From: Baylisascaris procyonis
Taxonomy: Eukaryota; Nematoda; Chromadorea; Rhabditida; Ascarididae
Assembly: GCA_037389465.1 (NCBI GenBank)
Contig: JAZARR010000206.1
Span: 1,860,001 to 1,924,000, forward strand
Direction of reading: 5' to 3'
Length of the DNA: 64,000 bases
The notes beneath the pieces were generated by a model. It worked only from the letters and a program-made list of their open reading frames with translations. It searched no databases and had not been told where the DNA came from. Shown here piece after piece: positions 23,768 to 36,000 of the stretch (position 1 is the stretch's first letter; each line of letters begins with the position of its first letter). The position numbers and the translations under genes were made by a program.

Positions 23768-26700
23768 TTAATGCTCTACCCACAATAACAGTAAGAGAAA
23801 CAGCTCCCGTGACTCAGCATTCCCCTCATTCCCACTACAATGTAAAAGTCTCACCTGAGTTACAACGAAAGATCCTTTCCAACCGAACAAAGGTTTATGG
23901 AAGAAACGAAACTGGAAACGCAATTTTCCCATATCGTCAGCAACCCTGGAAAATCATAACGACATTGCAGTGACTATAATAAACATCAGAAATTCCTCTC
24001 CACAAATATAAAGTAAATAAATAGTACCATCGATTATTGCACAACTTCTGAGAGAAAGTATAATCAGTGATTTATTTCGAATTTCATAATATTATATGTT
24101 TAAATTTATATTCGTTTCACATGGGTCAATTTTTATTAAACATTTTTAAATGAAATAATAACCGGTAAAACAGCCTTAACTCTAATTTGGCAAGTGCTGA
24201 ACAGTGGAGTGCAAACGGAAGTGGATGTTGAACTCTAAATCCTTTTGTAGATAAATCCTGCAGCATAACAAGAAAAGATATTATGTAGAGCTGTTAAAGA
24301 ATATTGATAAGATCATCTCACCCCTCGAATGATACCGATAATCAGCAATTCCACAAACAAACTATCAAAAGCAACTCCATCATAAATACTATTGCACTCA
24401 TAGATCCAACAAATAGATATTAAAAACGAGTACCTGAAAGGACCAAATAATCTATAATGAGCATATTTAATGCAAACCTGAACGAATCGGATAGCGTTGT
24501 GATCCAGTTCACAATTTCACCGTTCGCATATGTGATTACACCTTGCCCAAATTGGTGTCTTCCATCTTCACAAAAATTCAGGATTCCACATATCTGAAAG
24601 CAATTCAACTATGGGAAATCGCCTCTCACCCACAAAGCATATGTCGTCTTTAATATAATGAAATAGTCGATGCTTATTCAAACTTTTTCAAGCTTTCCGA
24701 TGAGATCACTAGGTAGAGCTATTTCTCATCGCAAGAACTTTTCATCGAACTTGAGATCAGGAAAGTTACTAATGGGAGGGATATTATTTTAAGCGTTACG
24801 ATACCTCTTCAAAGCTTCATTATTCCAATACGCTTCCAATTTTTATATTTACAAAACCTCGTGTAATTTATAGATTTTAGGCAATTAAAGGTACACTTCA
24901 AACAGTATTACTAAAAATCACATAATATCCTGAAATAGCACTACAGTTTCTATGAAGTTCGAGTTTCTCAAGCTATGCAAGTGCATCTTTGAGTCACTCA
25001 ACGCAAAAATAACTGTAAATCAGCTCAAAATTAAAAGAATGCAAAAAAAAATTTAATTGTTAACGTACCGCATTTTCAGTAAGCAATGTTTCCTCATCGA
25101 GATGCACAACCCAATCATCGTCTTGAAGGATGTTCACGTCATCCTCGAGGCAATATTGCAACGCACGTGATTTAAATAACGCACCGCTTTTAGTTCTGCA
25201 ATTTTCGTTGTGAAATCCATTACTACTTTTTTGTAGTGAGAATCATTCATTCCACATTCATCCCATATTAAGCTCTATTTTTGATCTCTTTTATTTTTTT
25301 AAATTCACTCAAATTCTATAAAAGTTATTTCAGTATATTTGATTTCTTAAATGACACAAAAATTGTAAATGAAAGATCTGAAGATTAGTGGAGATAATAA
25401 GCCAAAAGTGAAAGGTAATAAATCAGAAGCTTATGTTGTTTTATTATTAGTTTGCGCTGCAACTTCATAACCGACCGCTTGTATAAATCCAAATGAACTG
25501 TCAATGAATCTGCGAAGGCAAAAATAAATTCAGTCATTAACAGTTAATGCAAGGATATATATGCCTAGCCAAATTTTTCAGGAATTTCCATCAACTAAAA
25601 TGTCTGCAAAAAACTAGACTCTTGTTCAGAGGTATATATTGCCTTAACTTGGAAATTTTAATGTCCATAAAGTCGCCTTACAATCCATCAGATAGATGAA
25701 CAAATGAAGCGAGGGAGAGGGGAAGAAGGAGGAAGAGGAATGAAACAAGACCCACTTCATTCCTTCCATTCGTTAATGAATATGATAAAAACAAATTTGA
25801 GTTAAATATTTCAAGCCAACAACGAAAATTTTTATTTTGGCACTCAGTTCACATCGCTTGTTTTGAAAAAAAAAAAACTATTTCGTTTAATGCTGAGATT
25901 AAATACAGTCAACGTGACAATTCTATAATCGTCCCTTATACCGGAAGAAATAAAAAAAAAGTAAGAAGATCAGTATTTACCTATATGTTGATGGGACAAC
26001 CACTTCTCTAAGCCGTGGTAACGAAGGCAAATTGATTGCCTTATCAGTGACCACTTCGAATATGAAATTTTCCATACCCGCATCGCGACATTTCGTCATA
26101 TTGTACTTGATATTTTGCTGCAAATTGCTTATCGTTAAAGCGAAACTTAGAAGTATTTGCATAACGATCGTTTGTTTTAGAGCTGCAATACTATGTGAAA
26201 ATCATATTACCCTTCGTCCATCCTCACTGGGGATGGTGCGAGCCTCGGGGGTTCTCCTTATATAACACTTTTAGCCACTGATTTAAGACGGCAGTAAAAA
26301 TTTCCGATTCTTGATGCTTTTACTGAGTTTTTTTTTTCATCTAAAACGATTGCATTTCGTTATGAAAGTGTAGTTTTGAAAGCGATAGTAAAACGGCTTT
26401 TCGTACAATAACTTGTTGATTTCCTGATGAGAGTTTCTCGAATAAATGGGAATAGGTGCGTAAAACTTCAAAACTGCCAACTTTTTTTGCACACTGTTTC
26501 CATATTTCCTTCATAAACGTGGCCCCATAATCCCTCAATTGCAACGAGGTGATGCATTGGACTGAATAAGCGATATACGAGTAAAGGTTAGGAAGACGAA
26601 TGACAAATTCTAAAGCGAAATGATAGAATGAAAGAAGAGAATCAAACCTTAACCAATTCAGGGTAGTCTCCACGAGTAACAACCCTATAGCATACAAGAG

Positions 26701-27581
26701 GAGCAAGTAGCGGTGCCGCCTTAAGTTTGACCTTTTCGCGAAAACCATTGAAAAGCACCAAACCAAGCATGTTGCATATACATTGTGGTAATACAAGAAG
26801 TGAGGCAATTCGTAAAGCGTATAGCAACAATGCACCCACATAGCCATAACTGAAAAGAAAAAACCGTTAATGATTGTATAATCAGCGATTACATATCAAT
26901 AAACATGTAAACAAAATGGGATATTAGTAATAATAAACCAAGAAATTTTTGCTATCAATTTGATGGCCTATGTTATTGCTTTAAAAGTTATCGTGGCATC
27001 AGACATGCGGACATATTCAGACATCGACCGACATGAACGAAAATAATTCAACAAGAGAGCTTATATAAGCTGAGATGATTTCATGAGCGCACACAGAATA
27101 TATCATAGACTTGAGCAAACAATGATTGCATTCATCGTATGACAAACTTGGCTATAAAGAGGCTTAAATGGAATTTAAAATTTGGCCAGAAATAGGCTTC
27201 ACTTGCAGCTCTGAATTAATTTTCATGTCACCTCCCCTTATCCATTCTTCCTCTTCGGTTGTTTAGCACAGTAGACGACAATAATTTATGTACGGACGCA
27301 GTGTTCTTTAAGAAACAACTGTTTCATTGCATTGTATAAATGAAACGTCAGTTGGTTGCTTTCAATAGCCGTAAATCAATTCCTTCAAAAATAGCGTTGC
27401 AAGAATCACTAATGAAAAAGCAACAAGAAAGAAACCTTTCGAAAGGGGAGAACTGTGTGTGGAGAGGGCTATCCGAGCTTGTCAAGACGGGAATTGCGCC
27501 ACAAAGGATTTCAAAGAGGATCAGCCAAAGCGCAAACGTAGTCACGTGCATTACATGCTTTGTTTCGGCGCTAACTCCCAT
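20713..27581 (-). CDS. bre-3: beta-1,4-mannosyltransferase EGH/BRE-3 (glycosphingolipid core)
   Basis: Transfers mannose from GDP-Man to glucosylceramide, giving the Man-Glc-Cer core of invertebrate arthro-series glycolipids. In C. elegans loss of bre-3 gives resistance to the Cry5B toxin. Ten exons in phase: 27581-27436, 26849-26648, 26117-25981, 25195-25069, 24593-24478, 23945-23855, 23231-23117, 22259-22144, 21643-21459 and 20887-20713 (TGA); 1,410 bases, 469 residues, normal for the family. Family-2 landmarks are complete: [12 protein letters not shown] (about 104-115), [20 protein letters not shown] 193-198 (DxE), [27 protein letters not shown] 291-293 and QRKRW within QQRKRWIQG (328-332). 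Membrane helices: about 11-33, 50-85, and several after 351 ([52 protein letters not shown]). The chosen Met fits the family's short N-terminus; Met 11 is the alternative. Donors of exons 1, 2, 5 and 8 are GTTTN. An ORF starting with ATG at 26847 is out of frame. Confidence 0.95.
21765..21792. repeat. 13-bp inverted repeat in bre-3 intron 8
   Basis: ATATTCCACAGAA and TTCTATGGAATAT are separated by two bases, with one G-T pair in the stem. It lies in the intron between exons 8 and 9. Function unknown. Confidence 0.55.
22800..22880. repeat. member of a dispersed CAGACA/CACGCGCACA repeat
   Basis: A degenerate purine-pyrimidine tract (AAACAGACATATAGATAGAC, then ACGCGCACATGCAGGCACAC) in bre-3 intron 7. 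Similar tracts lie near 955-1005, 13856-13915, 27000-27035 and 53440-53545. Confidence 0.5.
23422..23493. repeat. perfect tandem duplication, 2 x 36 bp, bre-3 intron 6
   Basis: The unit starting TGTACAACCATCTTACACTA and ending TTTCATCACTATA occurs at 23422-23457 and again, with no change, at 23458-23493. Identity of the copies implies a recent duplication. Confidence 0.95.
23619..23766. repeat. AT microsatellite (ATATAA/AAAT/(TA)n), bre-3 intron 6
   Basis: About 150 bases made of ATATAA-type and AAAT-type units followed by a pure (TA)n run to about 23765, ending some 90 bases below the exon 6 donor. It is probably length-variable. The IYIYIY open frame that crosses it is an artefact of the repeat. 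Confidence 0.95.
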
Positions 27582-30500
27582 TCTCGTTTCGGCGTGCCTC
27601 CACCACCCGAAGATCAGATGACCCGCGAAACTGGAATTTACATAACATTTAGTCACTTAATTATTATTGTTAACAAGAGGGCCGATTGCTTCTAACGTTT
27701 CGTATCGATTGAATAGAATAAATGCAAAAAAATTTTTGAATAATTTAAGGTTTCAAATATACATTTATAGAAAAAATTCTGAAAGAATGGATTTCATAGA
27801 GAAATTTCGATGGATTACACCGTCATGAAAGGAGTATTACAGTTTTTTTTAAGGAATCTAGCTCTATTGCTAGAAGTTTTCTTTTGAGAGTTTATGTTTG
27901 AGTATTGTTACTTTCCATACCTTTGTCCAATACTTGTAAGCTTTTATATCTAAAAAATGTCCCACCTATTTTCACCGACCTCAAAAAAAAATCTATTTAT
28001 CGCCGTTGAAGCATTTCGCTTCGAACGGACTATAGAACGAAAACATTGCTACAGTATAGCGCTGTAAGTGCGACAAACAAACCGATAAACACCAAAATTT
28101 TGTACTTGACAGCCTCGTCATGCTCATGCAATATTTTCTACCTGCCATCCCCAAGAACTTAAGTTCAACAGTTCACGTCATTTACAGTTATATCACGACA
28201 TTAGTGTAATACATTCTCTTACCAACTGTGATAACGTTAAACACCTACAAGCAATCGATGAATACAGTACCTTCTACAATAGAACAACTTCCATACAGTA
28301 CGTTTACAGAATGACTCACGCAAATCAATGAGATAATTTTGGAAATAAATAAATAATGAGGCGATATTCTCGTACATTAATGTTGCAGTCGCTCACATTT
28401 TAAAAACAAATAGAAATATGCAGCTTAGGGTTATCATTCAATAAATCTAATAAACTCTCAATTATAGTCAATAAATTTGCATTTCTTTCCCTTTGCTATT
28501 CTAGGAAAAGGCAATGCAAATTTGTATCAATCAAAGGTTATAAATTCCAAAGGTCACATTTTCGGGCACTATGAAAATGAATTTCAACGGGAAAATAAAA
28601 TATTAAAGACCTAACTTCAAAAATTACCTCAATAGTTCTATATTCAAAAGCAATACGAGTATTATATAATTGTAGAACATTCTAAGAAACTCTAAATTAT
28701 GCATAAATATTAATTCACAATGTATTACAATTTCGTTTGCAGTAGTGACATTATAGAAGACGAGAGGATAGGCGAGTAAACGTTTCAGTGGAGTTTCTTA
28801 AATCACAACGATTGCACCACTTTTTTTGTTTTTCTCTTCGTTTTGAAAGGTTCTCTTCGAATGTATTGCCAAATATTTCACCTATTGCGCTTGAAATTCT
28901 CGTTATCCACGTGCGATTATTTAAACGCAAAACAATTGTGGGGGAGTTAATGAGTGATACGCTAGACGCACTTCCGTTCCCACTTCAACCAAGCATATTC
29001 ATGCTATTCGTCTGCAACAAATAAGCCACTAGAAGGGAATTGAAAGGGAGAGGAAGGGGGGAAGGGGGAGTTAGGCCCAAATTCGCTGTTTAAGTTTGCA
29101 TCTCAATTAGGCATGGTAAGTGAAAATGATCTCAATTTTTCAAAAATTCTATCACATTAATAAAATTTGGAAGTTATATGTTGCAAGTTTACATAGAATG
29201 AAAGAATCCAAAATTCAGACCCTTTTAATCACTGCATATGGCCCATAAAATAATAAAGGTTGCATCTCAAGAAACGGTTTTAGGTATAACCTCATTACAG
29301 CTCAATTGAAACATTATTCGTGCTTAAAACATGAAGTTCTAAAATTCAACCACACATTTATGGCCCTGAACTTAATGTGATGTCGGTCGGGCGACCAAGA
29401 CCAGATTGAACCAGAACATAGAATCATACAAACCCGAGATAAGGAGTGAATTTGAGAACGGATTCAACTCAAAGAATCATGGCCTTATTTCAAATCCGAT
29501 TCCCATGCTACTGGCGCTCCGGACTTGATTTAATCCACAACCCACATATTAGCACACTTCATAGTCATAAGCATCACTTACACATGCCACAAAACATTTT
29601 GTGGAAAATTTCTGCAACATAGTTCCCATCAACTCAAGCTGCAAACAATATAGTTGAGGAATAAATGCATCTAATGAAATATTTCAATGCACTGACTGTG
29701 AAACGAGAGAACTGAGTTAGAGATGTCGGTAGAGAGCCCTATATATTGGAGATCAAACGTCTGCATGAATCAAAAAATTTAGAGAAAACACGCGTGTATG
29801 GTTGGCCGCATAAAGACAGCCGAGCATTAAGAAACTTCTTCGACAACGTCAAAGACAGCTAGCTAAGCTGAACTCTAAAAAAAAATGGAAGCAAATAAAA
29901 AAATCGAAGAGAAATTTCTTATTATTTTGTAGTCGCTCTCCTAAAGACATCATTTATGAGAAAAAAATTTCCAGCGGAAGTTTGCAGAAACGATCCTTCA
30001 AAAAGTTCATAATAAAATATCATCGTTTCCTGTACAATTTAACAAAATTAAACAGCACATAAATAAAGTAACAAAAGTGAGAAATTAGGAAAGATGAGAC
30101 CGAATTTATACCCAAAAAATTTGAAAAATCACGATAGAAAACGAATACAAATTTGAAGTAGCGTAATTATAAAATAAATAATTTTTGAAGAAAATTTCTG
30201 CAAAATGCTTTTCTGTTCAACGAAGAAATAGCGCGAATGAATGTTCAATTAGTGAAATAAAATGGCCTATAAAATAAAAACAAACTAAAAAAAAAATGAA
30301 ACATTAGAGAACAATGATTATCAAGAGGGAATATAGGAAGTACTATTTGAATGTTGCTCATTAAAGATCGTCTGAGGGTTGTTTTCTAATGCGTATTTAT
30401 CCTCTCTTCAAATCCTTCTCTTTACTGATCGAATTTGAAGACTGCATCGTTCAAAACGTACATCGTCGATTCGGATAACCCTTACAATAATAACAAGAAA

Positions 30501-31500
30501 TGAATAAAAAACAACAGAAAATCACAAAAATGCAAAGGAACTTGTTGAATAAAGCGAAAGTAAACTCAATTTTATTTTGCTAGAAATGAGTGGACTATTG
30601 CAATGAAATAAGAAAGATGTTTTCTTCACCGTACTCATAAACTCATTTGAAAGTGATTTTTAAAGAGGCGTCTATGAGCAAGTCGTAATAATCGATGGGA
30701 AAGTTCCTTCGAAACTTCGACCATTTGAGAAAGCGCTCTTTACTTTATATTTACCTACATCAATATTTCTAATCTCCACATTCCTGAAGTGAACGCGGAA
30801 AAATCCATAAAAATTTAGTATTTAGAAGCGCAAAGAGAATTTTCTAAAGTTGCAAGGAAATAAAATCACTATAGAGAAATTCAGACCACTCAGATTTGAA
30901 AATGTAGCACTTATCAACAGGTGGGAAGTTCGCTTCAGAGGGGAATTCACTTTACGGTCTCAGAGTCTTTGTTGAATGTGAGCTGCATAGACGATGGAGT
31001 GAGTGTAATGGATGAAGAATGAAGATGCAATAAAATTGAGTGAAAAAATTCACTATTTCTAGATGCAAACGAGCGTAATACGAAACTGATAAAAGTGCTC
31101 GCTTTACACACTATCAACTATCTGCTTACAATGCAATCCAACTTCCGTTGCAATTATCATTGAATCATATTGCATGAAGTTGCGACATTTCATGCCAGTT
31201 GCGACTTCTCACTTCATTTCTATTAAAATAATGTATAAAAATCTGATGGATGAGATAGGGTGTCTACTAACTATCTATTATCCGAATTCGTTGCTTACAG
31301 ATAATTTTTATGAAAATGCTGAGTGGTTTTCTAATCCACTTCAGCAATATGAACGCAAATCTTCACATTTATAAGCGACCAGACTTGTGCAGATAAAGTT
31401 TAATTGGTCACTTTTTTTTTCAGAGAAATGCACTTCTTAATACGAACGAAGTAGAAGAACAACGCATTCTGTTGGACATGACAAATTAGGATTAATATCA
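27582..31500. other. upstream region of bre-3; intergenic, no recognised gene
   Basis: The bre-3 promoter should lie in the first part of this stretch; no TATA box or spliced-leader acceptor could be singled out. The rest is AT-rich with a G-rich run at 29040-29070 (GGAAGGGGGGAAGGGGGAG). No open frame shows splice-site support or a recognisable motif. Confidence 0.4.
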
Positions 31501-31700
31501 CCTTTTACAGGTAATTCTGCTCTCTGAAGGAACATAAAGTGCCTCTGGTGGTTGACACTTCGGCGCGAGGACGATTAGGCGCAAGCACACACATCTCAGC
31601 GCCGCCGTTGTCGCATCGAGGCAATTAAGAATCAACAGCTGCACACGTTGGCTGGATGTCGCACTTTGTACGACATTGCTTTTTGACTACAAGACTAAAG
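31500..31700. other. local CG-rich island in AT-rich DNA
   Basis: Bases 31545-31625 are much richer in C and G, with many CpGs (GGCGCGAGGACGATTAGGCG, CAGCGCCGCCGTTGTCGC), than everything around. On the minus strand a frame reads DNGGAEMCVLAPNRPRAEVS then TTRGTLCSFREQNYL and stops, which could be a terminal exon. Another minus frame is also open. No strand or exon boundary is certain. Confidence 0.35.
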
Positions 31701-32317
31701 CTACTTTTGGACTAAGTTCAGAAGCGTAATTCGAAATAGAGAGGTGCATGAGTTACAATTGAAAATTTTTCGTGTTTCATCGACAACTTGAAAGAACGTG
31801 TACACATATAGGAAGGAAATAATATTCAGCAAGGCATGAGTTCAGACATATAAAAAACTTCAATAAAAACAGCTCATTCGGAACGAAATTATAAATGTAG
31901 CCATACATGGATCCGAGGCTACAATTTGCATCCTTCTCAACTTTTTTTAAACTGTTATAATAGAATATTTAAGCATTGCTCAGTAGCGCATGTCCAGAGT
32001 CTCACTGAATATAGAATAATATACAGCATGGGTCCACAGGGATGGAATCGGAAGAAAAAACTATTCACTGTATAAATATAAAATGGAATGGGTGAATCGA
32101 TTTTAAACGATGATGTTGCTTAACTTCTTAAGAATCTGTAGAAGAATTACATGCACCGCTAAGAGTTGAGAACTAATTGGCAGCATACCACGCAAATAGA
32201 TTCATCTCGCAACATGAAACTACTAGGTAAAAAGCTCCTATCCCTTGCAGGTACTCGAACGAAGAAAGGTTATCATATCGGTAGATAACAGTGGTTACAT
32301 GACGGTCCTGCAGTACT

Positions 32318-33060
32318 TCAGATATACTTACTAGTTTCCATATAACAACTACTGTGGCAAAATGGCGGAGCCAAGGCTGGTTTCGCCGCCAAAATCATCG
32401 CACCGGGACGTTCCAGCGCCGAATTGTCATTGACGCCTAATTGTCTATGCGCCAGATCGGTGGAACCAAAATGTAATACGGAGCTCTCTGTGTCGCATGC
32501 GTAAGACACATGCATGATCGTGTTTTGAACTCTGCCAATTTCAGTTACAGCACAGTGACTTACTTTCGGGGTTTCCTTAAGTACAAGCATTGAACTTTGA
32601 TGCATATTCTAGGGATCCAATCTGAAGAACAGGTACGTTCACCATGGACCGGGTCTTCGATCACTTAAAGAAACTTTTACCACCAAGTTTAATAAACTTG
32701 AAAAGCGCATAATCTTAGAGTGCAATAGTGCACAGCTTATAATATAACCTCTCTGCGTGACAACTAAATAGTCGATCTATTTCAACATCAATAATTTCAG
32801 GATGAGGCAGAACATACTGAGGGTTGCGGTCCACTTGCGATGTTCGGTGTAGAGGTGGGAATTAAAGATAAAACATATTCCATGAGATTCACGCTTAATT
32901 CCATCGCTGCACTACCTTCTTTCACAAAAGAGTTTAGGTATCCCACTCTACATGTCACTTCCCAATCCCTATAAGTCTACTATAAAAACCAGTAAATACC
33001 TGGGTTTAGTTGAACAGGGCTGTCATCAAACTCAACCTGTAGGCCGCTATCTTGCTTTTT
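32318..33060 (-). CDS. two candidate exons of an unrecognised gene
   Basis: The exon at 33060-33000 lies between an acceptor (CAATGGCAG) and a donor (CCCAG|GTATTT), with one open frame: KKQDSGLQVEFDDSPVQLNP. The second exon starts near 32610 (ATCCCTAG|AATATG) and ends near 32336 at a strong donor (ACTA|GTAAGT). It reads MHQSSMLVLKETPKVSHCAV, TEIGRVQNTIMHVSYACDTE, SSVLHFGSTDLAHRQLGVND and ends in CHSSCYMET. Codon use and composition look protein-like, and the sequence is less AT-rich than its surroundings. The simple join is out of phase, so an exon is missing or one boundary is wrong. The segment VSHCAV...MHVSYACD has a faint look of a PTB-type fold, too weak to call. The CG-rich island at 31.5 kb may hold its 3' end. 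Confidence 0.35.
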
Positions 33061-36000
33061 CTGCCATTGTAGAAATACAGATATTGCCCGTTGTATCGTT
33101 ATGATCGAATAATTTAGTATATTTGAGTGAAGTGGAAAATTGTTGACTAATTTCAGGAATGATGGGAGAGGGGAGATGCAAATGGTTGTAATGATAGGGA
33201 GTGGGACAAGCATTAAGCAACCTGAGAAGCGCCCACTCGAAAGTGCAATTGGGATGGCACTCGCCATTCTATCGATCAACCGTTGCATCGCTATGCACTA
33301 ACGTACACTAAACTTTTACCAGCTACAATGGCACAATACATTCCCACCACATTTCAACGATCAAACCATTGCCATGATTTGTAAAGCAAACTCTCCTTTG
33401 ATCAACACCAAATTCTTTGCCCATTTACTCCCTCTCTCCCCACTCCTACCACCCCATCCCCTAAATTTTAATCGATTTCAAGTACACCTCACTTTCATTT
33501 CCTCTTGAAAACGTTCGAAATATTGACATCGAAGATAAAGATGTTGGCCTATCGACTAGAAATCCCTCAAAATTAAGATGAAACTTTTACAACAATTCAG
33601 AAAGCACAAAATTCATCAAATACAATTTTATTTAGCCCTAATTTTTGTCCATACTAGCTCATAAAAAAGAAAATGTAAAAGTCGATCTTTCAAGATCAGC
33701 AGAAATGAATCAATTAGCAAAGCGGTGATGAGATCATTATTTAGAAGAAAATGATAAATAACACAGAATTGTGAAAATGAAAAATCTTATTGAAAAATTC
33801 GACTTTTAAAGCTACAAAATTGATGCCTTGCAAGTATTTTTTTTTATTCGTGATAGAGGAACTAATGTAAGCTATAAGAGAACAGATTTATATCTGATGA
33901 CAGCAAAGGAAACAAAGGAAGAGTCGTTTTTGTTTCGAAAAGAGGAGAAGCGACTACGAAGAGAGCTGATATCGTCTCTATCTTTGCAAAACTTTTCGCG
34001 TTTCTCGTGTAAAAATGTTAATAAATAGGAAGCAACGACCGAAAATAAGGAAAGCGATACAAAAAACGTCACCATTGGTGCAATATTTTAGACAAGCTAG
34101 CCGAGTAGACAGAATTGTAGAGATAACGCATACGCATCACATTCTGCTCCCTCGCCCTACTTTCACCCCTCTCAACGAGCAACTTTTCCATCGTCTGGTT
34201 TGTTTCCTTACAAACGCAGGTAACATTCAAAGCACTATTTATGCTCTTGTTATCTCTTCTAAGTCCCTTATCATCCGACCAATAAAATCGACCCTTATCC
34301 TCCAAAATAAACCAAATATGGTGAGCTGTATATACAACAAAACAACGTTGATACCTACACCCGGGTGGCGCTTTAACCGTTATGAGTGTATACAGCATTA
34401 TTGCCCCTGTCATGCAATACTCTAGAATTTCGTTCACTGCAGCACCTTAAACGCTAAAAGATAGGGGTTCAGTTGGGCGGCGTTGTTTTATACATATTTG
34501 ACGCCCATCAACGTGCACACAACTGACGGGATGCCACTTCGATTGCTTTGTGTGTAAGTTGATTGCTCAGCAAATAGCATCATCGGCCGTTAAAATACGA
34601 GCGTGATGCATTGTTTGCATTTCTTTCGGCGTTCTTTTGGCTGCGCTTTCTTCCTCTAAGCGTGTCGTTGTGCCATTTCACGTACAAGACCAATGTAAAC
34701 GCAATGCGATGTGGATATGCATTACAGATTTTTTTGAAAAGTTCCCCCCGATGAAACATTGCAACAATGTTATTACAGGTATCGCTCTGTCACCTTCACC
34801 TACATTCAGGTATATTGTTCCCTAGTTGCTTCTATAGTAAAATTTCACACTGGAATTCCTACCGTAGAGTTCATATTTTTGTGCAGTTCTGCAACAAGCG
34901 CATTATAGCAGTGTTATATAAGCGCAAATATGTGTGTACATACCTATCCGTAAAATAATTCCAACTAGCGAGCAAAAAAAAGATTGTGAGATTTCATAGA
35001 TATATCCTAGACTATTCACCGCTTGGCTTTATCGGTTCGATTCATCTGCTTCTGGAATTGTTACAGCTATATTCCAAAGTAGTTATAACTGGTTATAGCC
35101 TGCTGCGGAACATTTTCAATGCAACTATGACAGCTCAAATAATTAAAAAAACGAACTATGGAATAGACGAACCGAGATCGACGGGGTGCAAGTGAAAGCA
35201 AACCCTTTTTGGTGAAGAATTTGTCGCATTGGTTAATTTCTTATGGAAACGAGTTATGAGGTATTCTATAGGTTTTTGTCGAATTCTTCATAACCGGTTG
35301 TTTTTTTTTTTAATTAAAGAAATAATAGAAAGTGCACCATTTGCTATCCCATCCTGACGTATTGCCACATTCATACATTTATTTCGATAGTTTTTTTTTT
35401 AAATTTTTATTTTTATCGATGACGATTATTGCAAACTCTAATTTATGACTCAAGACGATGATGTAATGGTTTAGACGAATCTGAAAAGAAAAATTGCAAA
35501 ATTTTTGAGAAAAAATTATAATCTCAAATTAGAAATGAATTTCATTCGGTTAGATGCTAAAAATCTTTTTGTTTTTATTCAAGAATGCCGATTCTATTAC
35601 ATTTCTAGGGAAAAAACTCATTAATAAAAATCGAATGTTACTAAACTTGATGATATAAACTTAATTCTACTAAACTAAATTCTATTAAAAAAAACAACCA
35701 AATAAAATTTTATAAAAAAACGAAAACTTAATAAAAACTATTGCATTAATTCGATTGAAAACAAAAAGACTTAAAGCAATCGTTGATCAAAAAAAAAAAA
35801 AAAACACAATGCAAATAGCTATGACAATAAATTTCATCTAGCTTCTACATGAAAGGAAAAAAAAATTCATAGACAATAGCGTAATGAACGTTCAAAAATG
35901 CAATGTAAAAGTCAATATCATATAATTGATGGACGTGATGTAATTAAACAATCGATAGATATTGAATAAAAAAGCGGAATGCATAGTAAACAACGTAATC

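Noticed and set aside
23553..23783. IYIYIY-rich open frame
   Set aside because: Produced by translating the TA/AAAT microsatellite.
26341..26847. 168-codon open frame on the minus strand, the longest in the window
   Set aside because: It overlaps bre-3 exon 2 in the wrong frame. The family-matching frame ([18 protein letters not shown]...[12 protein letters not shown]) is offset from it, and its own start lies just after the real acceptor.
27340..27695. Plus-strand open frames
   Set aside because: Antisense to bre-3 exon 1, whose minus-strand reading gives the expected N-terminal helix and joins exon 2 in phase.
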